Assembly: GCF_001677435.1 (NCBI RefSeq)
Contig: NZ_CP016268.1
Location: 2,655,001-2,719,000 of the forward strand
From: Woeseia oceani
Lineage (GTDB): Bacteria; Pseudomonadota; Gammaproteobacteria; Steroidobacterales; Woeseiaceae
Direction: 5' to 3'
DNA: 64,000 bases
The first letter of the stretch is position 1. The number at the start of each line of letters is the position of its first letter. Shown in pieces: positions 28,851-37,525 of the stretch. A model generated the notes under the pieces. The model ran no database searches and was not told the origin of the DNA. It saw nothing but the letters and a program-made list of their open reading frames with translations. The position numbers and the translations under genes are program-made.

Positions 28851-30210
28851 GCTGCTCGTCCGTAGTAATCAGCCTGAATTCGAAACCGGGCGTACCCACC
28901 CGCAAGGAATCACCGACCTGCAGAATGGCAGACCCGTTTATTCGGTGACCGTTCAAAAAACTGCCGTAGCGGCTATGGTCCTCGACAACACATTGACCGC
29001 CTTCCCGGCGCACCTCGCAATGGCGACGCGACAAACCGGGCATATCCCCGTCGAGTTCGATAAAGCGCGTCGCCGTGTCCGGCTGGGACCCGAGCACGAG
29101 ACTCTGCTCGTCGATGCGCCAGGCGATATCACCGAACAGCAGATGCGTCGGTATACCGCTTTTGCTGGCAGCGGTGTCTGTCGGCCGAATCTCGATGGCC
29201 GCCTGATCCCACGGCAGCTGCCGCAGCAAGCTGACACTGCCACCGTCGCGGACGCTGCCCCGACAGCGAGCCAGCGCTCCGCGCGCGGTCGCGCCGGTTT
29301 CCAGCGCGTAAATTTCTCCGCCCACCCTGGCCAGCAGCAGGTCAGCCAGTCCCGGCAGGCTCGCAATCCGCGAAGTGATCTGAATTGCCGGCACTTCGTC
29401 GGCGCGATAGAGCGCCCGGAGGCGATTGGCAATTTGCTGGTACCAGGGGGCTGCCGCACCTATCAGGCTCAGGGACTCGATTTCCGCGCTGTGACTTACT
29501 CCCCCGCTCGTCACGGTCATCGATACGCTATCCGCACGACCCGCGAGACGCAGCCACTGCCCCATTTGATCCAGCAGCATTTGTTCGGTCTCAGCCGTGT
29601 GCAACGGGTCAAACCGGGACTGGCGAACGAATGCTTCCGCTATGGTTTTCAGCCAGGCATCGTACAGCGGGTAGGTGCCGCAGGAGTCGATCACTTCACT
29701 CGCTTCCACGATGGCGCCGTCAACCTGGCCAAGGCGGGTCAGTGTAGTGGCATGCAGGCCGCAATCGACGTGAACTGGCACTGCGTTCCGGTACTCCCGC
29801 CGGGTAGCCGCGACGGCAGCATCCACCATGGCCGAAACCGGCATACCAATGTCCGCAGCGATACCGAGGACGAGCCCGAGTTGTGACGCCGTCAGGTACG
29901 CCGGGACAGCGACAATCAGCTCATCAATACCGTTGCCCGCCGTTGCCCACATGTGCTCCAGTTGCCGGCTCGCGAGATCTGCCGCCGTCAGGTGCGCGAA
30001 ACGCTGCTCCAGCAGCGCCGTAGTTGCAAGCTCCATCCAGTGGCGATGCTGAAGATGACGCGGGTTGATGCGCGCCCGGGCGAACGCGTCAATCCCCGTT
30101 GTCAGCTGATCCTCCGCAAGCAGCACGAAACCCGGTTGCCGGTACAACAGCCGCTCCGTCGTCAGCAAGGTGATGCCGGCGTCGTTCAGGTGAATCGCGG
30201 CGCGGGTCAT
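28840..30210 (-). CDS. Actin-like (ASKHA) ATPase domain fused to a C-terminal FHA domain
   Basis: A 456-aa soluble protein. Residues 1-310 resemble a divergent Hsp70/FtsA-like actin fold: LIVAVPAYLTASQLGLVLGIAADIG, then the phosphate-2-like loop VHVDCGLHATTL and the adenosine-like loop TSRIASLPGLADLLL. Residues 357-450 form an FHA domain with the phospho-threonine-binding residues in LSRRHCEV and SRYGSFLNG. FHA domains bind pThr peptides, so this protein probably reads the output of the kinase encoded upstream. The start at ATG 30210 is supported by GGAG nine bases before it; an upstream GTG (30225) is less likely. The actin-fold call rests on motif spacing and is moderate. Confidence 0.75.
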   Translation of the reverse strand: MTRAAIHLNDAGITLLTTERLLYRQPGFVLLAEDQLTTGIDAFARARINPRHLQHRHWMELATTALLEQRFAHLTAADLASRQLEHMWATAGNGIDELIVAVPAYLTASQLGLVLGIAADIGMPVSAMVDAAVAATRREYRNAVPVHVDCGLHATTLTRLGQVDGAIVEASEVIDSCGTYPLYDAWLKTIAEAFVRQSRFDPLHTAETEQMLLDQMGQWLRLAGRADSVSMTVTSGGVSHSAEIESLSLIGAAAPWYQQIANRLRALYRADEVPAIQITSRIASLPGLADLLLARVGGEIYALETGATARGALARCRGSVRDGGSVSLLRQLPWDQAAIEIRPTDTAASKSGIPTHLLFGDIAWRIDEQSLVLGSQPDTATRFIELDGDMPGLSRRHCEVRREGGQCVVEDHSRYGSFLNGHRINGSAILQVGDSLRVGTPGFEFRLITTDEQHGA

Positions 30211-30291
30211 GATCGCAGGCTCCACGCATCACTGGCTGCTTGCACTGCAAGTGGCGACTTATAACCAATGGCCATCGAAGCACGCATAGAT

Positions 30292-31092
30292 TCAGTCGGA
30301 CTTCATGTGCCGAATCAACTTGTTGTTCGCGTAGTTCTCACTGTCGAACACCAGTCGTTCCTGCAGCAATTGCAACTGGTGCACCAGGAACATGAGAAAA
30401 ATACTGATCAACAGGGCGATGAACGTGGAGTTGAACGCAACACCGAGGCTCTGAGTGACGCCGGCAATATCGCCCTGCACGGCTTTGTCCGCTTGCGCCA
30501 GCGCCTCACCGATACCGCGCACGGTACCGATAAACCCAATGGAAGGAATCGCCCAGGAAATGTAGCGAATCATGGACAGTTCGGATTCCAGCTGCTCGGC
30601 TTCTGATTCAAACTGGGTATGCGTGCTGCTCGCCACATCCTGAATGTTGCGGGTCGAACTGAACCGTTGCAGCGCATTCAACAAGGCGCGCGGCAACATC
30701 AACTTCTGCTGGTGCTCCGGCAAGGCCTGTACCTGGCGCGCAAACTCGCGGGTATCCTCCGGCAGGATGCGCATGCCCTCGGCGATCGCCACCAGGTCCG
30801 TTTCCAGCAGCATACGCTCCTGCAACAGCAGCCGTGCTTTGAAACCCATAATCGCCAGCGCCCAGAACATCAGAATGAAGCAGGACTCCTGCTCCAGATC
30901 CTTGATCAATACCCAGGTCGATCGCTCGCGAACGTAATCAGGGTTGGCCTGTGCCTCCAGTGCCTGCTGTGCGATAACCTCGGCGGCGTTCGGCCGTACC
31001 ACGGCCACATAAAACGCGTGCACCACGATGATGGCGATAATCAGTGCAAACAGCTGGTATACGAACTCTACGGGAATATTCTTCTTTTTCAT
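30292..31092 (-). CDS. MotA/TolQ/ExbB-like proton-channel protein
   Basis: A 266-aa inner-membrane protein with four predicted helices: about residues 10-32, 70-86, 176-197 and 213-240. The last two match the MotA/TolQ/ExbB family: ISWAIPSIGFIGTVRGIGEAL, then GVTQSLGVAFNSTFIALLISI, with a cytoplasmic helical domain between helices 2 and 3. These proteins form a ring around a partner helix carrying a protonatable Asp. There is no classic ExbD/TolR/MotB gene here, but the two VWA proteins downstream carry an Asp-containing helix of the right kind. It lies 36 bases after the small acidic protein gene. Confidence 0.85.
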   Translation of the reverse strand: MKKKNIPVEFVYQLFALIIAIIVVHAFYVAVVRPNAAEVIAQQALEAQANPDYVRERSTWVLIKDLEQESCFILMFWALAIMGFKARLLLQERMLLETDLVAIAEGMRILPEDTREFARQVQALPEHQQKLMLPRALLNALQRFSSTRNIQDVASSTHTQFESEAEQLESELSMIRYISWAIPSIGFIGTVRGIGEALAQADKAVQGDIAGVTQSLGVAFNSTFIALLISIFLMFLVHQLQLLQERLVFDSENYANNKLIRHMKSD

Positions 31093-31128
31093 GCAATGCA
31101 GTTCCTGGTTGCAGCGACCGGCCCAAAA

Positions 31129-31392
31129 TCAAATATTGGTCGGAAACGGAATTGGTTCGTCCGCCGGAATTTCTTCAGTCGGGACGAAGTCGTCGTCATC
31201 TTCTTCGTAGGTTTGCAGATCGAGGTCGGAATCATCAATTTCGTCAGCTTCAACGTCGCCAGCGTCCGCATCAGCCGTATCCGCGGGTTCCTCCGCTGCC
31301 GTTTGAGCCGCCGCCGGGTCAGCGCTCTCCTGCGCCACCGTGAAGGTCGCTGCAAGCAGTCCACAAAGCATTATCAGCGTCAGTTGTTTCAT
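31129..31392 (-). CDS. Small secreted acidic protein
   Basis: An 87-aa protein with a signal peptide (QLTLIMLCGLLAATFTVAQ) and a mature part made almost entirely of Ala, Asp, Glu, Pro and Thr, including the runs DIDDSDLD-like and YEEDDDDF, so it is very acidic and probably disordered. No domain is recognised. The start at ATG 31392 is chosen because it begins the signal peptide directly. It may bind cations or act as an assembly or phosphorylation substrate of the neighbouring kinase system; both ideas are speculation from position. Confidence 0.7.
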   Translation of the reverse strand: MKQLTLIMLCGLLAATFTVAQESADPAAAQTAAEEPADTADADAGDVEADEIDDSDLDLQTYEEDDDDFVPTEEIPADEPIPFPTNI

Positions 31393-31457
31393 TTTGGGTG
31401 CCTGAAAGGAGATCTTGTTCAGTTGGACAGCCACGAGGGCAAAATATCCCGTGTTCC

Positions 31458-33884
31458 TTACAACGCGCTCCGCGCCAGGCGGAAACCAACATCCACCCGT
31501 CCCGCCGTGCCAAAGTCACGATAGCTCAGGCGCAGCTCTGTAATCCCGGCGTGCCGCCAGCTCGAGCCGCGTATAACCCGTTGCGCGCCGCGTTTCGGCC
31601 CCAGTGGATCCTCGCTCGCCGTTGTCTGTCCGGGCGTCGGCACAGCATAGTAATCCTGTACCCACTCGGCAACATTGCCACCGCCATCGTAGATACCGAG
31701 CGCATTGGCAGGAAAACTGCCAACCGGAGCTGTTGATGCGAAACCGTCATTAAAGCCCGGTAACACGGTAGGCACGAGTTCTCTGGCGGCCTGGTCGGCG
31801 TAATTGCCACTATCACGGCGCGGCGGCAAGCGGTTGCCCCACGGGAAGACGCTTGCTTCCGAACGCGCCTGATAGCGTATCGCCCAGGTCCATTCGGCTT
31901 CCGTAGGCAAGCGGTAACCGTCCGGCAAAGGCGTAACGACCTCCCATTTCTCGAAGCGTTTCTCATAGACCGGCGTCAAGCCTTCCTGCCGGCTCAACCA
32001 GTTGCAGTATTCGACGGCGTCGGCCCAGCTGACGTTGGTAACCGGGTTATTGTTGCCGGCCAGGGACGCATGGATGTCGCCGCCGGAATCGTGCGTGTTG
32101 CGAAAGCGCAGAAACTCCGAGTTGGTCACTTCTTTGGTGCCAATGTAGAACGGCTTGGTCAGCGTCACTGGCACTATTACTTCGTTGGCGCGCCGGCCTT
32201 GCTGACTGCGCGAGGCCCCCATCGAGAAGGAGCCCGGTTCGACGCGGCGCATGACCTGACCTTGCGATGTGCTGACCGTGGTCGCGATGCTGCGCATGCG
32301 CACCTCTTCGTCGGACAACAGGCGAACCTGTATGGTCTGCGGGTAACCGGGGCGCGGCGTGATACTGCGACTGAATGTTTCGTAGCCGTCCTTGCGAACT
32401 TCGAGTTGCTGTGGCGCCGAAGGCAGCTGCAAAGTCACCGAACCACTGCCGCGTGGCTGACCGTTAAGATAAATGACCGCATCTTGCGGCAAGGCGTTGA
32501 TGGTTACCTCGCCCGCGCGCGCCGTCAGGTCCACGGTGATCGCCTGGGTCGCTGCCGCTTGCAGGCGCACACTGCGCACGGTCGATCCGTAACCAGCTTT
32601 CGACAGGCCAATTTCGTAATCCACGTCCGGCGACAAAGCCAGCTTTATGGGTGACTGGCCGCGATAGCGGCCGTCCACGGACACGTTCGCACCGAGCGGA
32701 ATGGAATTGACCTGCAATTGCGCGTTCGCTGGCGTCAGTCGGATCAGTGGCAGTTCCTGGGCAACATTGGCCACGGCATCGACCACACCTTCCCATGCGC
32801 TAAAGCCTTCCTTGACCACCGTCAGATCGTGACTGCCTTCGTTGAGTCTTATGGAGAGGGGGGTTTCACCGAGCGTTTCTTCACCGCGCAAGACCACTGC
32901 CCCGGCCGGCTCGGAGCTGATAGACACGTCTGCCCATGCTGGCACCAGTTGCACATCCAGCAACTGAAAAATCCCGAGGCCTGGCACCGTCAGCTCGTAG
33001 TCGAATGGCAAGTAGTTATCGGCGCGGACCGTAACCAAATGCGTACCCGGTTCCAGCTCCAGCGGACCGTAGGGTGCGCGACCGAGCATCGTTCGATTCA
33101 CGGTAACCATCGCATCGACATCGGGATCGGTAGTGACCTGCAGCTGGCCAGGCAGCTTCCGCATCTCGATTGTGACCGTGCGGCTCGGTGACTCATCGAC
33201 ATCCAGGCTCTGGTTCACATCGTAATAGCCCTCTTTCTCGACATGTACCGTGTAGCTGCCTTCGCGCAATAACAAGCGGTCTGCCAGTGGCAATTGAAAC
33301 CAGCCGCCGGATACTTCAAGACGATCAGGTGGCCCCGGGTACACGTCAAACTGTATGGATCGTGAGGAAAACAGCAGATAGGAAATGCCCACCAGCAACG
33401 CAACACCAACGGCAACCGCCGTCTGCCACGTGTAGCGCTTCTGCGCTACCGTCGCCGGCCGCACTTCAGCGGCACGACGGAAGGCGGACGGTGCAATGGT
33501 TTCTTCAGCGCCTCCGCTACCGGCACCCGGTGCCGACGGCGGTTGGGTCACGTAAGCGCTGTCTTCAAGCTTGACGGCGAGTGTCAGTGTACTGTCCGTC
33601 ACGGACACCAGCAGCCGCGTACCGTAATAGAGAATGACATCGGCGTCGCGCAACGAACGGGTCCCGAGCAACGGTTCGCCGTTGATCTGCATGTCGCCGC
33701 CGCGTACGCCGGGCTGCAGAAAGGCTTTGCCATCAAGCTGATCCAGCGTTGCAACGACAGAACTGCCAGGCCCCGGCAAGCGCAGCTCGCAATCGGTGCC
33801 GGTACCAATGCGGATCGGCAAGGACTCAGTACCGAGTCGCTGCACACCCGCGGCGGTGTCGATGATCACCGTCTCAAGAGTCAA
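31458..33884 (-). CDS. Degenerate-FHA / PEGA-repeat / FGE-sulfatase-like membrane protein
   Basis: An 808-aa protein. Residues 20-95 look like an FHA fold (LPIRIGTGTDCELRLPG) but lack the SxxH and Asn residues that bind phospho-threonine. One membrane helix lies at about 154-173. About five PEGA-type repeats (roughly 176-525) follow, recognisable by GSYTVHVEKEGY, GTHLVTVRADNY, GSHDLTVVKEGF and QQLEVRKDGYE. The C-terminal 260 residues are an FGE-sulfatase/SUMF1 domain (GSFSMGAS, KEVTNSEFLRF, YRLPTEAEW, GNVAEWVQDYY). The catalytic cysteine pair of true formylglycine-generating enzymes is missing near RVIRGSSWRHAG, so it is probably a binding module. The TTG start overlaps the kinase stop as TTGA. 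Confidence 0.85.
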   Translation of the reverse strand: MTLETVIIDTAAGVQRLGTESLPIRIGTGTDCELRLPGPGSSVVATLDQLDGKAFLQPGVRGGDMQINGEPLLGTRSLRDADVILYYGTRLLVSVTDSTLTLAVKLEDSAYVTQPPSAPGAGSGGAEETIAPSAFRRAAEVRPATVAQKRYTWQTAVAVGVALLVGISYLLFSSRSIQFDVYPGPPDRLEVSGGWFQLPLADRLLLREGSYTVHVEKEGYYDVNQSLDVDESPSRTVTIEMRKLPGQLQVTTDPDVDAMVTVNRTMLGRAPYGPLELEPGTHLVTVRADNYLPFDYELTVPGLGIFQLLDVQLVPAWADVSISSEPAGAVVLRGEETLGETPLSIRLNEGSHDLTVVKEGFSAWEGVVDAVANVAQELPLIRLTPANAQLQVNSIPLGANVSVDGRYRGQSPIKLALSPDVDYEIGLSKAGYGSTVRSVRLQAAATQAITVDLTARAGEVTINALPQDAVIYLNGQPRGSGSVTLQLPSAPQQLEVRKDGYETFSRSITPRPGYPQTIQVRLLSDEEVRMRSIATTVSTSQGQVMRRVEPGSFSMGASRSQQGRRANEVIVPVTLTKPFYIGTKEVTNSEFLRFRNTHDSGGDIHASLAGNNNPVTNVSWADAVEYCNWLSRQEGLTPVYEKRFEKWEVVTPLPDGYRLPTEAEWTWAIRYQARSEASVFPWGNRLPPRRDSGNYADQAARELVPTVLPGFNDGFASTAPVGSFPANALGIYDGGGNVAEWVQDYYAVPTPGQTTASEDPLGPKRGAQRVIRGSSWRHAGITELRLSYRDFGTAGRVDVGFRLARSAL

Positions 33885-36229
33885 ATTCGTTCCTCACATT
33901 GCACGATGATCGGTTTCATTTCGATTTCCGGTGCGACCCGGAACTCCAGTCGCACGTCACGGTACCCTGCCCGACTGCCAAGTGCGACATACGAGCCCGG
34001 GCGCAACTCCAGTTGCCGGCTGTCGAAAGTACCCAGCCGGCCGACCCGGAATATCGATACCTCGGTCTGGTTGTCGGACTGCAGCTGAACCGGCAACGGC
34101 GTTGCCGCTCGTTTCAAAAGGCGGGCCAGCGTTGCTTTTTCGTCTTCGAGGCGCGGCCCCGAGGGCGTAATCCGCGACAATTCAAGTAGCAAACCAGTAG
34201 CAGCCTGCATTGTGTCCGGCGAACTCAATGAATCCGGCTCGCTGATATAAGCCGCGAGACGCTTGTGCAAACCCGCTCTTTGCGTGGCTCGTCGCAGACC
34301 TTCCTTTGCGAATTGCAGATCACCGTCAACCGACAATGCCTCCTGGTAACTGTCGATGGCCGCTTCCCACTGCTCGGCCTCCTCTTGTTCCAACGCAGCG
34401 GATTCCAGGCTTTGTATCCGCAACAGGCGGACTTCCTGGTCAACTTGCAACAGTCCGTCGACCGGCTGCCGCGAATCGGGGCGCATTGCTTTGGCTGCTT
34501 CAAACGCAACCCGGGCGCTGTCGTAGTTATTGCTGGCCAGCGCCATGAATCCTTCGGTCATTCGGGATTCGAATGCCAGTTGTTCCAGCGCCGCGCGTAC
34601 CCGCGTCAGTGCCTCTCGCGCTGGCTGCCATTGTGGATCGATATCCAGCGCACCCGAGAAGGCCTGCAAAGCGGCATCGTACTCGAGGTTTTTCTCAAAC
34701 GCCCTGCCACTGTCCATCAGGCGCAGAACACTCTCGATATTTTGCGCGCGCTTCAGCCCCTGCTCGGCCTCTGCATTGCCCGGCGTAATCGCCACAGCGA
34801 GATCAAAAAGCCGGATTGCCTCGCGATGATCCTGCGCGTCAAACGCTGCACGGGCTGCCGCCATCGTTTCCCGGAATACCTCAGGAATCCGATCAAAGAA
34901 GGGCTCGAGCATGGTCGATGCTGCACGGTAGTGATCGCCGGCGGCCTGATAATTCTTGGCGAGGTACGCCTCGTCGCCAGTCCCGTACCGGTCGAGGACA
35001 TCAAGAAATTCCTGTCCGCCCCACCGATCAATACCACGGTAGCGCAAGCGTTCGAGTTGCGAGAGCAGATCACCGAGCGCATCGTCGGTGGCCGCCTTGA
35101 TCGCAGTGTCGCTGCTGCCGTCGCTGCGCGGTGTGTTTTCGTTGAACTCGGCAACCTCTTCTTCGGTTGTATCAGCGAGCTTGTCGGCTGCGGATTCCCC
35201 GGCTCCCGCCGTGACAGCTTGCTCTGATTCTGCTTGCACCGCAGGCAACTCGTCAGCAGGTGGCAGGACGAATAACACCGCGAGAAACGCCGCCAATAGC
35301 AAGCCAAGACCGACCACAACCGCACTGAGCGGCACACCACCACTCTTCGTGACCGGGCCCTTTGCCGCCGCCGTTTGCGACGCTGGTCGGGGTCGCACCG
35401 AGCGAACTTCGATTTCTTCGGACGCCGGTGCACCGTTGCTGACGCTTGCCGCAAGTGGCGTGACGCCTGGCGGGAAGCCGGCCGTTTTCAGTGCCTCGGC
35501 GACCGCCTCCGCGTCAGGTCGGGCAGCCCGCTCCGGTGCCAGCATGCGACTGAGCAGATCGCGCAAACTGGCAGGCAGTTTTTCACCACGGCTGTCGGTC
35601 AGTGCCGGTTCACCGGCAAGCGGTGGCGCACCACAGACCAGTTCATTCAACAGTATCGCGAACGCGTAGATGTCATCCGCAGGATGTGCCGGTTCACCGG
35701 CCTGTTGTTGCGGACTCAGTGCCACCGGTGTGCCACCGGTGCTTTGCGTCGCGCCGTCAGCCCGCGCTGCCCCGAAATCCAGCAAGTAAGGCGCGCCCCT
35801 GGCATCCAGTACAATGTTGGCACCGGTAAGATCGGAGTGGACGATGCCCTTGCCATGCGCGTAACGCAACGCATCCGCAATCAGGCCTGCGGGCCCCAGA
35901 ATTTGTTCGAGGGGCCGCCCGTGCAAGGCGGATATTGACTGACCAGCCAGGTATTGCAGTGCGAAGTACGGCCGCTCATCGTCATCGTGATAATCAAAAA
36001 CACGCACGATGTGGGCATGCATCAAACGACTTGCTGTTTGCCACTCACGGCGAAAGGCATCGTGACGGGCAGTGTCCGCAGCGAACTTCTCGTGCAGAAT
36101 TTTGAGCGCCACCTGGCTGTCGTTGCGGGCATCCTGTGCCAGCCATACGTCAGCCATAGCACCGCCGCCAACACGCCGAATCAGCGTGTAGCGGCTGGAC
36201 AGACAAGTGCCTTCAGTCAGTGCCTGCAT
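33881..36229 (-). CDS. Transmembrane Ser/Thr protein kinase with extracytoplasmic TPR-like region
   Basis: A 782-aa receptor-type kinase. The kinase domain (about 13-250) has a glycine loop RRVGGGAMADVWLA, ATP-binding Lys43 in QVALKIL, a likely alpha-C Glu62, the catalytic loop VHSDLTGANIVL (Asp133) and DFG at 151-153. The usual HRDLKxxN is thus HSDLTGAN, so it is a non-RD kinase, but the core residues are kept. A Ser/Pro linker precedes one membrane helix (301-323). The rest is rich in TPR-like helical repeats (YLAKNYQAAGDHYRAAS, YDAALQAFSGALDIDP, WEAAIDSYQEALSVD) and would lie outside the cytoplasm. The start at ATG 36229 is preferred over GTG 36277. It probably phosphorylates the targets read by the FHA protein. 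Confidence 0.87.
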   Translation of the reverse strand: MQALTEGTCLSSRYTLIRRVGGGAMADVWLAQDARNDSQVALKILHEKFAADTARHDAFRREWQTASRLMHAHIVRVFDYHDDDERPYFALQYLAGQSISALHGRPLEQILGPAGLIADALRYAHGKGIVHSDLTGANIVLDARGAPYLLDFGAARADGATQSTGGTPVALSPQQQAGEPAHPADDIYAFAILLNELVCGAPPLAGEPALTDSRGEKLPASLRDLLSRMLAPERAARPDAEAVAEALKTAGFPPGVTPLAASVSNGAPASEEIEVRSVRPRPASQTAAAKGPVTKSGGVPLSAVVVGLGLLLAAFLAVLFVLPPADELPAVQAESEQAVTAGAGESAADKLADTTEEEVAEFNENTPRSDGSSDTAIKAATDDALGDLLSQLERLRYRGIDRWGGQEFLDVLDRYGTGDEAYLAKNYQAAGDHYRAASTMLEPFFDRIPEVFRETMAAARAAFDAQDHREAIRLFDLAVAITPGNAEAEQGLKRAQNIESVLRLMDSGRAFEKNLEYDAALQAFSGALDIDPQWQPAREALTRVRAALEQLAFESRMTEGFMALASNNYDSARVAFEAAKAMRPDSRQPVDGLLQVDQEVRLLRIQSLESAALEQEEAEQWEAAIDSYQEALSVDGDLQFAKEGLRRATQRAGLHKRLAAYISEPDSLSSPDTMQAATGLLLELSRITPSGPRLEDEKATLARLLKRAATPLPVQLQSDNQTEVSIFRVGRLGTFDSRQLELRPGSYVALGSRAGYRDVRLEFRVAPEIEMKPIIVQCEERI

Positions 36230-36242
36230 TAGTCGTCGGTAC

Positions 36243-37490
36243 TCAATCGCGGATTTGCGCGGACCTGGCGGGCACACCGACGTCTAAGTCATCAGGGAAG
36301 CCGGTTTCCAACTGGTAGATATCTTTGAGCAATTTGCGCCAACTTTCGTACTGCGCTTCAGCCGTCCCCGTCAGGCGGCGTGACTCGCCTTCCACCTGCA
36401 CGGTGAGCGGCGCCGCTTCCGCAATAAACGACTCCGACAATTCGCGAATATCTTCCCTGTACATATCGGCGGACTGACGCAGGTTCCATGCACTGATGAT
36501 CGTCTCGATACCGCGGTTGATACCGACGGCCTGAGTAACACTTTTCGCACGACGCCGTGAGCGGCTAGAGCTGTCGGTATCCATCTGCAGAGAACCTGCC
36601 ACCACAACCACACCCAACAGGGCGCGCATGGTTGCCGAGCGCTTCACCTGCCGTATGTTGATGGCGTTTTCCCGGGCTTTCTTGCGCCAGCCCTCGTACG
36701 GCAGTGCGACACCGTAGTAAAAGTTGGCGTAATGCTCATTCAGCGTATCGATAACCAATCGATCGCGCTCCCGTATCTGCCGCAAACGCTCAACCATTGG
36801 GTCATTCTCAGCCGGTAATCGCAGCAAGCTGCTCATCCCTGCCTCGTCGGTCGTCACGTAATCGCCGTAGGTGTCCGGTGCCATATCGGCGAAGAACTGC
36901 ATCTCCGAAACCTGCCGGATTCTCTGTATATCTGCATTGCTTAACGTCAGTGCGAACGCATGCATATCATTGGCAATGTCGTTGAACACTTTCTGGTAAG
37001 GGTCCTGCGAGCGATCGCGACCCTGATCGAAGGAACGGATTCCGGTCTGCATATCGTAACTGCGTTCAAACCAGTGACGGCCGGTCGCGTCCTCAACCCG
37101 CACCCGAAGTTCAATGTACTCGCCGTCCGAGCGTTCAATTTCGCCGCTGAGCGTAACGTCGGTAAATACGTACCGTGACGGAATAACACGCACCGCACCC
37201 CAGTAACCCGTGCCCTGCAACGTGGTCTTTATGTGGTACGGCAAGTAGCGCGCTTCGGCGCGCCGGATTTCTTCATAGACTCCGGTTTTTTCCGGATCGT
37301 TGCTTTTCGGGATGCCCTCGTCGAAATTGATAATGCCGACATCCAGTAACAGGTTCTCGGCAATCTCCTGCCTGGCCACTTCCAGGTCGGTGTGCTCTGC
37401 CGTGATGACTTCCGATACTGTGCAGGCTGTTGTCAGGAATAGCGTCGCGACAATGAGTGATGCGGGCAAAAAGGTGTAACGTTCCGTCAT
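36243..37490 (-). CDS. Uncharacterised lipoprotein (415 aa)
   Basis: A predicted lipoprotein: signal peptide LPASLIVATLFLTTAC with lipobox LTTAC. The mature protein has no domain I can name. It contains an N-terminal beta-rich part (YWGAVRVIPSRYVFTDVTLSGEI...YIELRVRVEDATG) that could be a ligand- or subunit-binding domain, and a helical basic C-terminal part (RQVKRSATMRALLGV...SSSRSRRRAKSVTQ). It lies 35 bases after the Gly-rich lipoprotein gene and 13 before the kinase gene, so it is probably the outer-membrane or periplasmic component of this cluster. The start at ATG 37490 begins the signal peptide. Confidence 0.75.
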   Translation of the reverse strand: MTERYTFLPASLIVATLFLTTACTVSEVITAEHTDLEVARQEIAENLLLDVGIINFDEGIPKSNDPEKTGVYEEIRRAEARYLPYHIKTTLQGTGYWGAVRVIPSRYVFTDVTLSGEIERSDGEYIELRVRVEDATGRHWFERSYDMQTGIRSFDQGRDRSQDPYQKVFNDIANDMHAFALTLSNADIQRIRQVSEMQFFADMAPDTYGDYVTTDEAGMSSLLRLPAENDPMVERLRQIRERDRLVIDTLNEHYANFYYGVALPYEGWRKKARENAINIRQVKRSATMRALLGVVVVAGSLQMDTDSSSRSRRRAKSVTQAVGINRGIETIISAWNLRQSADMYREDIRELSESFIAEAAPLTVQVEGESRRLTGTAEAQYESWRKLLKDIYQLETGFPDDLDVGVPARSAQIRD

Positions 37491-37525
37491 GTGATGGTCG
37501 TCCGTACCGTGTCGTGCATTCGGTG

